In this document: piece after piece, positions 16,137 to 23,093 of the stretch | How the letters are laid out: each line of letters opens with the position of its first letter | How positions within the stretch are numbered: the first letter of the stretch is position 1 | NCBI GenBank assembly: GCA_028278625.1 | Contig: JANQDY010000015.1 | Location: 1-28,312 of the forward strand | DNA: 28,312 bases | Source of the DNA: Thermodesulfobacteriota bacterium | GTDB taxonomy: Bacteria; Desulfobacterota; DSM-4660; Desulfatiglandales; Desulfatiglandaceae | Reading direction: 5' to 3' | The notes under the pieces: generated by a model | Seen by the model: only the letters and a program-made list of their open reading frames with translations | What the model was told of the DNA's origin: nothing | The model's database searches: none | Program-made: the position numbers and the translations under genes

Positions 16137-17132
16137 ATGATCATTGAAGGAATCAGCCAAAGAGAGAGGTTTCTTAAAACGCTTCTGGGCGAGGGAGCTG
16201 ACAGGTTTCCATTCTTCGACCTTGAGCCCGACGATGAAACCCTGAGCCGATGGTATCAGGAGGGATTGCCGAAGGGAGCGTCTTTTGGGACGTTCTTCAA
16301 TCTGGAAACGCACCATTCCGTCGGATTGATGCTCCGCAGCTACCCGTTCTTTCAAAAAGCATCGGGGCTCCTCAGCGATCCGTCCGCTTTCAAACGGCAT
16401 TACAACCCTGACCAAAAATCCCGCTATGCAAAGGGCTTTGTGGAGCGAAGCGAGCGTCTCCGTCAGGAAGGCAGAGTTCTTTATGTGGATGCGTCCGGCG
16501 GCGGCCTTTTGCAGATGTTGGGTGTGGGGGATTGGGAATCTTTGGTCTCAGCCTCCCTTGCGCTTCTTGAAAGTCCACGAAAGGTGGATGACCTTGTTAA
16601 CAGAACCATTGATTTTTACTGTGTCTGCCTTGAGAGGGTGCTTTCAAAAACGCGGGTTGATTATGCCTCCTTTTATGAACCCATCGCATCTAACAAAGGA
16701 CCCGTGATATCGCCTGAAATGTTCAAGCGCTTTGCCATACCGGGGTACCGAAAAGTCATAGATCTCCTTAGGAAGTATGACGTCCCGCTCCGCATCCTCT
16801 GTACCACGGGCGGCGATTTGACGTCTCTTCTCCCTTCTCTGATTGATGCCGGCATCAATGGCCTCTGGATAAGTAACATCCAAAGTGCTTCTATGGAATA
16901 CGCCAAACTTCGGCGTCAGTTTGGCGCCGAAGTCGCCCTGGTTGGTGGAATTGACACAACCGCCCTGGCCCGGGATGCGGCAGCGGTGCAAAAGGCCGTG
17001 GAAACCACGGTACCGGCCCTGCTTGAAAGCGGTCATTATCTTCCTTGCCTTGATGACAGACCGCGCAGCAACATTCCCCTTGCAAATTACAGGCTCTATC
17101 GCCGCGTTCTGGATCAAATTGCTCGAGGGTGA
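16137..17132 (+). CDS. Uroporphyrinogen-decarboxylase-fold protein (MtaA/CmuA-like methyltransferase relative)
   Basis: A 331-aa URO-D superfamily TIM barrel. Recognisable pieces are the RERFLKTLLGE start, the strand DYASFYEPIASNKGPVISPEMF, the strand LRILCTTGGDLTSLLPSLIDAG (replacing the HxCG or HSDGN segment of relatives) and LVGGIDTTAL near the end, then PCLDDRPRSNIPLANY. True uroporphyrinogen decarboxylases are involved in haem synthesis, while MtaA/MtbA and CmuA-type members move methyl groups to or from corrinoids using a Zn(His-x-Cys...Cys) site. Here the first Cys of that site is kept (ILC) but the His position is Ile or Arg, so methyltransferase chemistry is uncertain. A GGAGAGGCGGGG ribosome site and 15-bp spacing link it to the TetR gene. 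Confidence 0.75.
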   Translation: MIIEGISQRERFLKTLLGEGADRFPFFDLEPDDETLSRWYQEGLPKGASFGTFFNLETHHSVGLMLRSYPFFQKASGLLSDPSAFKRHYNPDQKSRYAKGFVERSERLRQEGRVLYVDASGGGLLQMLGVGDWESLVSASLALLESPRKVDDLVNRTIDFYCVCLERVLSKTRVDYASFYEPIASNKGPVISPEMFKRFAIPGYRKVIDLLRKYDVPLRILCTTGGDLTSLLPSLIDAGINGLWISNIQSASMEYAKLRRQFGAEVALVGGIDTTALARDAAAVQKAVETTVPALLESGHYLPCLDDRPRSNIPLANYRLYRRVLDQIARG

Positions 17133-17249
17133 TGACGCTGGAAAATTTTCCAACAAGTATTAAAATATTGGAGTGCCCAATGTTCCTTTGTTATGCCGGA
17201 TCTGATCCGGCTTCCGGAACTTATCGCCTACATAAGATGTTATTTTGAC

Positions 17250-17633
17250 ATGACGGAACCAAATGAAAGCAAAAAAAACATTCTGGTTTTCTTGGTGCTG
17301 CAAATGGTAATGGCAGGCTGCGGTTTGGCGGATCGCAGAGTGGAAAGTATAGAAAGCCGGCATCCCGGTTGGGATCAGGCGACGGTGAAAGCGGTCGCTG
17401 AGAGAAAGGTGCATCCGGGTATGACGAAACCGATGGTGATGGAAACCCTTGGAAACCCCGACGCCATAAACCAGGAAGGGAGCGAAGAGAAATGGACCTA
17501 CGGGATCAACAGGGAACGCGATATGGGTGCCATCGTGAGGAAACCGGTGTTTTGGGTCTATTTCAAGGGGGAAAAGGTGGTGAAAACCGCAGGCGATTGG
17601 GGAAAACTGGGGTACAAATTCTACGGATGGTAG
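17250..17633 (+). CDS. Small lipoprotein with BamE/SmpA-like domain
   Basis: A 127-aa protein with a lipoprotein signal: a hydrophobic run ILVFLVLQMVMAGC with C24 as the probable lipidated Cys. The mature part contains VHPGMTKPMVMETLGNPDAIN then EEKWTYG, which is the GMTKxxVxxxLGxP...W.Y pattern of BamE/SmpA/OmlA-like domains. BamE itself is a subunit of the outer-membrane assembly machine, but many stand-alone relatives have no assigned role. An in-frame start at 17193 would bury the signal peptide inside the protein, so ATG 17250 is chosen although its ribosome site is weak. It sits between the URO-D gene and the ferredoxin gene with no obvious functional link. Confidence 0.65.
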   Translation: MTEPNESKKNILVFLVLQMVMAGCGLADRRVESIESRHPGWDQATVKAVAERKVHPGMTKPMVMETLGNPDAINQEGSEEKWTYGINRERDMGAIVRKPVFWVYFKGEKVVKTAGDWGKLGYKFYGW

Positions 17634-17721
17634 TGCACCTCGGCAAGATCGTCGCTCCCGAGCCAATCTTGACCTGAGAGCGGGCAAAATCTCACGGGGC
17701 CGCTCTCCGGAGGGAAAAAGA

Positions 17722-18858
17722 GTGGAAGATATTTATATGCGTCTGGCCAAACATCTTGGGACCCTGATCATGGGATACCCCTTCAGTGACGACCTGATCC
17801 AGCTTCTCAGGGAGACCTATGAACCGGAGGAGGCGCAGGTGGCCCTGGCCATTCCGAGCACCCTGGCGCCTTTGGAGGTGGTGGACCTTAGAACCATTGC
17901 CGACCGTGCAGACCTGCCCAGGGAAAGGGTGGAAAAGGCCCTGAATACCCTGTCGAGCCGGAATATGCTGTACACGGCCCATACGCCCCAAGGAGATACC
18001 CAATACGGTCTTCTTCAGGTGGGGTACGGCATCCCCCAGACATTCTTTTGGGGTGGACAGGCGGATGACCGGGCCAGACAGATGGCCCGGTTGGTCCTCA
18101 AATACTTCACCGTGCCCACCACCCAAAAGATCTACGGCGGCACCCCTACCAAGACCTACAAGTACAGCCCTGCCAGCCTCACCGTGAAGGTCCCCATGCA
18201 GGGCGTGCTCCCCCATGAGCAAATCGGTCCCATCGTGGATGCGGCCACCACCATCGCCGTGGCCCACTGCCCCTGCCGGGTATCAGCCAGGATTCTTGGC
18301 CGTACGGACTGCGACCACAGCCTGGAGGTCTGCATCAAATATGATGACATGGCGGAATTCGTCATTGACCGTGGGATGGCGCGGCAATTGTCCAAGGATG
18401 AGGCCTATGACATCCTTAGAAACTGCGAGACCGAAGGGTTGGTCCACATGGTCGATAACGCTCAAGGCCACATCAAACACACCTGTAACTGCTGCGGTCA
18501 TTATTGCTGGAACGTGGGCATTATAAGGCGGCGCAAAATCCCGAGAGACGCGTTGATGGACGTTTATTTCATCAGGGAGACCGACGCCGATGCCTGCATA
18601 GGGTGTGGCGCCTGCAAGACGATCTGCCCGGTGGACGCCGTGCATATGGAGGACAACAAGACCCGGATCGAACCGGACTGGTGCATCGGCTGCGGGATCT
18701 GCGCGGTAAAATGTCCCGCAAAGGCCATATCCATTGTACGAAGGGAAGACAAAGGAGCTGCTCCAGAGAATTTTTCCCATCTGCATCAGAAGATAAGGGA
18801 AGAACGAGGGCTTGAAGACGGCTCAAGCGCCACTCGTACATCACCAAACACGACATAA
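17722..18858 (+). CDS. Winged-helix/ferredoxin protein with two [4Fe-4S] sites and extra Cys clusters
   Basis: A 378-aa cytosolic iron-sulfur protein. Residues about 50-95 resemble a winged helix (DLRTIADRADLPRERVEKAL). A middle region carries Cys groups C183/C185 (AHCPCRVSAR), C197 and C204, and C255/C257/C258/C262 (TCNCCGHYC). The C-terminus has a classical 2x[4Fe-4S] ferredoxin: C292, C295, C298, C302 and C321, C324, C327, C331. The two extra groups could bind further metal centres. I know no established function. It may be an electron-transfer partner, for example for a corrinoid or radical enzyme, given the B12 mutase and URO-D protein nearby. The start is a GTG after a GGAGGGAAAAAGA ribosome site. 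Confidence 0.82.
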   Translation: MEDIYMRLAKHLGTLIMGYPFSDDLIQLLRETYEPEEAQVALAIPSTLAPLEVVDLRTIADRADLPRERVEKALNTLSSRNMLYTAHTPQGDTQYGLLQVGYGIPQTFFWGGQADDRARQMARLVLKYFTVPTTQKIYGGTPTKTYKYSPASLTVKVPMQGVLPHEQIGPIVDAATTIAVAHCPCRVSARILGRTDCDHSLEVCIKYDDMAEFVIDRGMARQLSKDEAYDILRNCETEGLVHMVDNAQGHIKHTCNCCGHYCWNVGIIRRRKIPRDALMDVYFIRETDADACIGCGACKTICPVDAVHMEDNKTRIEPDWCIGCGICAVKCPAKAISIVRREDKGAAPENFSHLHQKIREERGLEDGSSATRTSPNTT

Positions 18859-18872
18859 AAAAGGAGGAGCAT

Positions 18873-19445
18873 ATGAAAATGAAAGGCACGCAAATCTCTG
18901 TTTTTCCAATTTTGATGCTCTGCATCGTTTTTTTCATGGGTTCAGTCCTAACGGTTCCAGCGCCTTTATGGGGAGGGGAATCCGACGGGAATACATCGTC
19001 CGAGAACATGAACCGATTCCCAATTATGAAGCACGGCTTTGCCGGCACTTTTCTGATTAAGGAGACCGGGGACTCAAGCAACTGGCGGATCATCACGCTC
19101 ACGGCTGATGGAAACTGGTTCAGCACCGCTTCCAATCAAACCAGCATCGGTTTGGATCCTGACATGGGTTACGGTGATCAGCAAGGGGTCTGGATCGTCA
19201 CCGGTTGGAGGAAGATCGCCGCCAGGGTGCTCAATTTCGATTACGCCGTGGCGGACGGAAGCCACATCGGAAACGCCGTCGCCGATTATGAGGTGACATT
19301 CAGTCATGATTTCAATTCACTGACCGGAGAGTACAAAGGAAAGGAATACCCCGCGGACCAGAATCCTCTGAACCCGGATAATCCGGATGATTATGTACCC
19401 TTCGGAGCAACTTTCGAAGGCACCAGGTTGAAGGCCGTTCCATGA
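18873..19445 (+). CDS. Secreted beta-rich protein of unknown function
   Basis: A 190-aa protein with a signal peptide (residues 1 to about 35, hydrophobic core VFPILMLCIVFFMGSVL). The mature part reads as short strands with aromatic and Gly/Asp turns (GTFLIKETGDSS, WRIITLTADGNWF, GVWIVTGWRKIAARVLNFDY, YEVTFSHDFNSLTGEYKG). This suggests a small beta-barrel or lipocalin-like fold, but no family is recognised. The ribosome site AAAAAGGAGGAGCAT is near-perfect. It starts 14 bp after the ferredoxin gene and so is probably co-transcribed with it, although one product is cytosolic and the other exported. Confidence 0.72.
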   Translation: MKMKGTQISVFPILMLCIVFFMGSVLTVPAPLWGGESDGNTSSENMNRFPIMKHGFAGTFLIKETGDSSNWRIITLTADGNWFSTASNQTSIGLDPDMGYGDQQGVWIVTGWRKIAARVLNFDYAVADGSHIGNAVADYEVTFSHDFNSLTGEYKGKEYPADQNPLNPDNPDDYVPFGATFEGTRLKAVP

Positions 19446-19476
19446 GCCCTCAAACGAAGGGCTGATGCGCCTGGAC

Positions 19477-20538
19477 TCACCGAAGATAGAGTTTCTGCAG
19501 CAATTCCACATCCGCATGGATGACATGGCGCAAAAAGTTGGATATGGAACCGAACTGCCTTTCCACGGTTTCAAGGAAGGTCTCCATGTATTCCGGTTTG
19601 GCCTCGAGCATTGGACGGAGCCGTTCCCCCCCTCCCGGAACAATCATTTCCGCTTCGGCAACTTGCTCCTCGATCCAATCCGCCAGATAGATGTCTGACT
19701 TGGTATAATCCTCGATCGCCGTCTCCCGGTCCACACCCAGCGCCGATAACAGAAGCACCGCCGTCATGCCGGTGGCGTCTTTTCCCGCCGAACAGTGAAA
19801 CATGGCAGACCCTCCCTGTTCGAGAATGTCGAATGCCTTAATCCAGGACCGAATATTGGATTCTTCAATATCGGCTGAATAAAAATCTATCATTACCTGA
19901 TAACCATCCGCTTCCCCCAGAATGACTTTCGTTATCTCATCGTTGATGAAATCGGAGCCAAGGGGACAATTGTGCATCAGGACCCCCTCCGGCAGAATGT
20001 CCGGGACACTTGAGAACTGGCTTTTGCTCCGCAGGTCGATCACGTCGGATAAAGCCATGCTGCCCAGATAGGCCAGGTCGTCAGCGGTTGTATTGCTCAG
20101 TTTTCCGGAACGATACAGGTGACCGAAAGCGATGAACTTGTTGCCGGCGCCTTCATATCCGCCGAACTCCCGGGTATTGTTCACGCCGGCCAGAGGAATG
20201 TGGTATTCGGAAAAGACAGCACTCCCCGAATTCAGAAAGGCGTCAAAGAAAAAACGCCTGTTTTCGCCGGATGTATCAAAGGTAATATCCTCCCCGTCGC
20301 TAAAGGCCGCGGGCCCGGAATAGTCGATGCTCCAAGGGGTTGGGCCCACATAAATCATCCATCGGCCGGACTGTTCAAATTGCAGGGTGTAATCTCCGCT
20401 GGTGGACGAACGGCTGGCCGATACCAAGGCCGCCAGGTTTTCCATGCTTGCCGTATTGCTGGAAGAACCGTCGCATCCAAAAACGACCATGGCCAGCAGG
20501 GGCAGTAACATTGCTCTCGCTAGAATTCCGATTTTCAT
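19477..20538 (-). CDS. Tyrosine-phosphatase-like (Y_phosphatase3) lipoprotein lacking the catalytic Arg
   Basis: A 353-aa protein with a lipoprotein signal (lipobox V-F-G-C22) and a C-terminal dual-specificity/tyrosine phosphatase fold of the bacterial LipA/IphP-like type. It has the NTREFGGYEG entry motif (NxRDxGGY in relatives), VIDLRS, and a P-loop H248-C249-S-A-G-K-D-A255-T-G. The family signature is HCxxGKDRTG, the Arg being the invariant residue of CX5R that binds the phosphate. Here the codon is GCC (Ala). Residues 45-100 form an extra N-terminal beta-rich domain. The start has an AAAAGGAGGTGCC ribosome site. It could be a pseudophosphatase that binds phospholigands, or use a relocated cation for catalysis. 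It is convergent with the secreted-protein gene (31-bp gap). Confidence 0.85.
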   Translation of the reverse strand: MKIGILARAMLLPLLAMVVFGCDGSSSNTASMENLAALVSASRSSTSGDYTLQFEQSGRWMIYVGPTPWSIDYSGPAAFSDGEDITFDTSGENRRFFFDAFLNSGSAVFSEYHIPLAGVNNTREFGGYEGAGNKFIAFGHLYRSGKLSNTTADDLAYLGSMALSDVIDLRSKSQFSSVPDILPEGVLMHNCPLGSDFINDEITKVILGEADGYQVMIDFYSADIEESNIRSWIKAFDILEQGGSAMFHCSAGKDATGMTAVLLLSALGVDRETAIEDYTKSDIYLADWIEEQVAEAEMIVPGGGERLRPMLEAKPEYMETFLETVERQFGSISNFLRHVIHADVELLQKLYLR

Positions 20539-20625
20539 GGCACCTCCTTTTCAGGTCAAAGGGAACTGGTTGAAAAACCACGGCTTTTTGGAAGGCAAGT
20601 GTAGAAAAAATGGAATTTCGGGTCA

Positions 20626-20663
20626 GCAGTGATGAACCAGTATTCCGAGGAGGTATTTTCCGT
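20626..20663 (+). repeat. 38-bp perfect direct repeat, copy A
   Basis: All 38 bases are identical to 22282-22319, in the same orientation. This copy begins GCAGTGATGAACCAG and ends TATTTTCCGT. It is non-coding and ends at the base next to the stop codon (20664-20666, minus strand) of the cytidylate-kinase-like gene. The other copy encodes residues 31-43 of the S74 protein. Sequences outside the 38 bp do not match. Confidence 0.9.
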
Positions 20664-21296
20664 TCAAAAAACCTGATCGGATACCAACCGGCAAACCGTA
20701 TGTACCGCTTCATCCAGATTGATCCGGTTCATGTTGAAAACCATGTGATAAAGTTCCGGCTGATCGTAATCGGTCCGTGCGAAATAGCGATACAGGTTGA
20801 GCCGGCGTCTGCTCTGTTGTTCCACTACCAGCTGGGCCTGCGTGCGGTCCAGGTTATAGTGTTCCATTATGAACTTAATGCGGTTTTCCAGATCCGCGAT
20901 CATGAGAAAATGAAAGGTGTCCGGACGGTCACCAAGAATGTACTGACCGCCGCGGCCGATTATAATCACATTATCCTGATCGGCAATGACAGGGATGACG
21001 CGATGCAGGAGAGAAATGTAAAGGTCGCCGTCAATATAGCCCGGTTTTTTTTCCATCGCCACTTCCACGTAGCCTTTGCGAAAGGGCCCCAGCTTCGAAG
21101 CCAGCCGCTTCAAAAGGCCTTCACTGCCGGTCTCTTTGGCGATTGAATCCACCCAGTCGGGGGAAACGTCCGCTTCCTTGGCGACCATTTCCACGATTTG
21201 CTCATCAATAACTTCATATCCCAGCTTCTCTGCGACCCGACTTCCCAGTGTCTTCCCGCCAGCACCGAACTGCCTAGCAATGGTGATAACTGACAT
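20664..21296 (-). CDS. Cytidylate kinase-like family protein
   Basis: A 210-aa P-loop kinase of the cytidylate-kinase-like group (AAK6/Cmk-like 2). Strand-loop ITIARQFGAGGKTLGSRVAEKLG holds the P-loop at 11-16 (GAGGKT). It is followed by YEVIDEQIVEMVAKEADVS, the NVIIIGRGGQYIL strand (100-115) and an Arg-rich LID-like helix (EQQSRRRLNLYRYFART). These proteins are common in anaerobes, but their substrate is generally unproven; some sit near transporters or signalling genes. The ATG at 21296 follows AAAGGAGGTATATT and begins the first beta strand. The upstream in-frame start at 21314 lies before the ribosome site and is rejected. The stop codon directly abuts a 38-bp repeat shared with the gene 1.6 kb to the right. 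Confidence 0.88.
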   Translation of the reverse strand: MSVITIARQFGAGGKTLGSRVAEKLGYEVIDEQIVEMVAKEADVSPDWVDSIAKETGSEGLLKRLASKLGPFRKGYVEVAMEKKPGYIDGDLYISLLHRVIPVIADQDNVIIIGRGGQYILGDRPDTFHFLMIADLENRIKFIMEHYNLDRTQAQLVVEQQSRRRLNLYRYFARTDYDQPELYHMVFNMNRINLDEAVHTVCRLVSDQVF

Positions 21297-21317
21297 AATA
21301 TACCTCCTTTGCATTTA

Positions 21318-21330
21318 TGCGGTAACCGCA
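21318..21330. other. Small palindrome in the kinase leader
   Basis: TGCGGTAACCGCA has perfect 6-bp arms round one base. It lies about ten bases upstream of the kinase ribosome site in the transcribed leader. It could form a short hairpin or bind a regulator; the evidence is only the symmetry. Confidence 0.3.
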
Positions 21331-21467
21331 GGTTCGACCAAACACCACCTGGAAACAACCCATATATCCGTGTTGAGCTAAAGATGTCTCTTTACATGGC
21401 GAAGGTGCATTATAGAATCTGATTGAGGTGAAGTGATGACATGCCAATATTTACAAAACGCACGATT

Positions 21468-21497
21468 AGTATAACGAACCGACGGGTGCCATGTCAA
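21468..21497 (-). promoter_or_regulatory. Sigma-70-type promoter for the kinase gene
   Basis: On the minus strand, TTGACA (21497-21492) is a perfect -35 hexamer. After an 18-bp spacer comes TATACT (21473-21468), five of six matches to the -10. Transcription would begin near 21461 and give a leader of about 165 nt before the kinase ATG, longer than usual. Confidence 0.6.
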
Positions 21498-22191
21498 CAT
21501 AATTGGATTCCGCCTGACCGCTTTCTTAACGCTTTTCAAGAATCGCGAATACCACTATCTGCAATAATATCAACAGATTGATAGCCTTAATATTTGGTAG
21601 GCACGTCCCGAGCAGACAAGGGCTCAGAAATGACTTGCGCAATCGAATTCTGCAATTTGAAAGTCAAAGATAATGATCCTTTGCGCGACGGTGGGCAAAC
21701 TTGAAATTTTCCAATATTTCCCTTTATTGATCAGGCCGTGACGTACCCTGTAACTCTTAGCCAGTGCCCTCTTTTATATCTACTCAAGAACGTCCCTGAC
21801 ACGCCTTCAGGTTCTCTTTGTCACCGAGGGAAATGCTGCTTTAAAACAGGATACAAAACCATGCTAACCGGAAACGACCATGGCCAGCGGGCCCAGGGAA
21901 GGCGGGGACTCTGTTTCAAGGGCTGATTTTTCTTGACTTAATGCTGGTCTTCTCATTACATGAATCAAAATGCTCTCACCTGGCCTTCAACCTCTATTCA
22001 GAAGGTACCCCATGGAAGGTCCACTCCAATTGTATCTGTCCCGCTCCCAACGGGCGATGCCTTCCCGTTGGGAGTTCGACGAATCCGAAGGAGAATGCCA
22101 AAAAAAGGATAGCTCGTGGGAACTGATGTTTTTCCGCAAGGAATTTCTTGGCGTGGGAGATCAAATCTTTTCATCTTCAGGAGGTGTGATC
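21498..22191. other. Gene-poor stretch
   Basis: No convincing coding sequence is seen on either strand. Open frames here are short, lack ribosome sites and resemble no known protein. The stretch holds the stem-loop at 22044-22074 and a 17-nt match (21872-21888) to the signal-peptide region of the phosphatase-like lipoprotein gene (20481-20497). In the same relative frame that match reads LAMVVSG followed by a stop, against LAMVVFGC in the gene. It may be decayed duplicated sequence. The stretch lies inside the interval bracketed by the 38-bp direct repeats. Confidence 0.55.
22044..22074. other. Perfect 11-bp stem-loop upstream of the S74 gene
   Basis: CTCCCAACGGG (22044-22054) and CCCGTTGGGAG (22064-22074) pair over a 9-nt loop. 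A G/C-rich stem with no T-run follows, so a simple terminator is unlikely. It lies 118 bp before the start of the S74 protein gene, where it may act in the leader RNA. It does not fit a riboswitch class I know. Confidence 0.5.
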
Positions 22192-22986
22192 ATGAACAAG
22201 ACATTTTGCATTATCCTATCAATGATCCTTTTCTTGGTGTGCTTCCTATCAGCACAAGCAGGCGCGGCCGATGAGGGTTTTGCAGTGATGAACCAGTATT
22301 CCGAGGAGGTATTTTCCGTCAATGAGTTGGGAAATGTTGCAGCAGAGGGTTTTCTTTTTGCCAACGGCGCCACGGCCTGGGGCGGTGCCTCCTTCGTGCT
22401 CGGCCAGGACGCATTTAACCGGGGTATCGTCATAACGGATAAGGCGGCCAGCAATCCCAATAACATATATTTTGGATGGAATGTCGGATCGACGCACGAT
22501 TACGCTGAAATATTCGCACTTCAGGAAGGCGTGGATTACAAGGACCTCATCTTGAACCCGAGCGGCGACGGTTTTGTGGGGATCGGGATCACGAATCCTT
22601 CCCATCCTCTGGAGATGGGGAGCGGGGCCTATGTCTCCCAGGGCGGCGTTTGGACCAATGCGTCCAGCCGAGAATACAAGACGGATATCGAAGAACTCAC
22701 CGCAAAGAACGCCATGAACGCCTTCATTCAGCTTAGGCCCGTTGAATTCACATACATCACCGACAAAGAGGAAAGGCATGTTGGTTTCATCGCTGAAGAC
22801 GTGCCCGCGCTCATGGCTTCCAAGGATAAAAAGGGGATGAGCCCCATGGATGTTGTTGCCGTTTTGACGAAGGTTGTCCAGGAGCAGCAGAAAATCGTTT
22901 TGGAACAACAAACGGCAATTTCGGAATTGTCCAAAAGACTGGCAGCCATTGAAAAAGGAACACAAACAGAGGGAAACGAAGAATAG
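22192..22986 (+). CDS. Exported protein with endosialidase-chaperone (Peptidase_S74-like) C-terminus
   Basis: A 264-aa protein. Residues 1-26 are a signal peptide (ILSMILFLVCFLSAQAGA). The middle is repetitive beta sequence like the head of a fibre (GNVAAEGFLFANGATAWGG, DGFVGIGITNPSHPLEMGSG). Residues about 155-225 are the S74 intramolecular-chaperone domain (ASSREYKTDIEEL, LRPVEFTYI, HVGFIAEDVPAL), and 225-255 are a coiled coil (KVVQEQQKIVLEQQTAI). In phage tail spikes this domain trimerises the fibre and cuts itself off at a Ser; here the site reads SSREYK rather than SDxRLK. The ATG at 22192 follows CAGGAGGTGTGATC; an open frame extends upstream to 21970 but has no such site. It may form a surface fibre. 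Its codons for residues 31-43 are one copy of the 38-bp repeat. Confidence 0.82.
   Translation: MNKTFCIILSMILFLVCFLSAQAGAADEGFAVMNQYSEEVFSVNELGNVAAEGFLFANGATAWGGASFVLGQDAFNRGIVITDKAASNPNNIYFGWNVGSTHDYAEIFALQEGVDYKDLILNPSGDGFVGIGITNPSHPLEMGSGAYVSQGGVWTNASSREYKTDIEELTAKNAMNAFIQLRPVEFTYITDKEERHVGFIAEDVPALMASKDKKGMSPMDVVAVLTKVVQEQQKIVLEQQTAISELSKRLAAIEKGTQTEGNEE
22282..22319 (+). repeat. 38-bp perfect direct repeat, copy B
   Basis: Identical to 20626-20663 and in the same orientation, 1,656 bp apart. This copy is inside the S74 protein gene and encodes residues about 31-43 (VMNQYSEEVFSV), so it is probably the parental copy. Confidence 0.9.
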
Positions 22987-23093
22987 CTGCTTCATCTTTG
23001 CCGATTTCTGCTTCCCGTTTCCGTGACGATGAGCAAGAACGCCATTTTACAGTCCGTTGATTCCCGACTAGCGGATAAACATGGAGGTCTATA

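Noticed and set aside
16137..17132. Calling this gene a true haem-pathway uroporphyrinogen decarboxylase
   Set aside because: The conserved N-terminal Arg/Asp substrate motifs of HemE are not visible and the context is catabolic, so only the fold is assigned.
17139..17152. Perfect palindrome TGGAAAATTTTCCA after the URO-D gene
   Set aside because: A/T-rich, no T-run for termination and no promoter nearby. A similar ATTTTCCA piece occurs by chance elsewhere.
21599..21614. AGGCACGTCCCGAGCA resembles a -24/-12 promoter with correct GG-N10-GC spacing
   Set aside because: The -12 half is poor (GAGC for TTGC) and no gene begins within 500 bp downstream on that strand.
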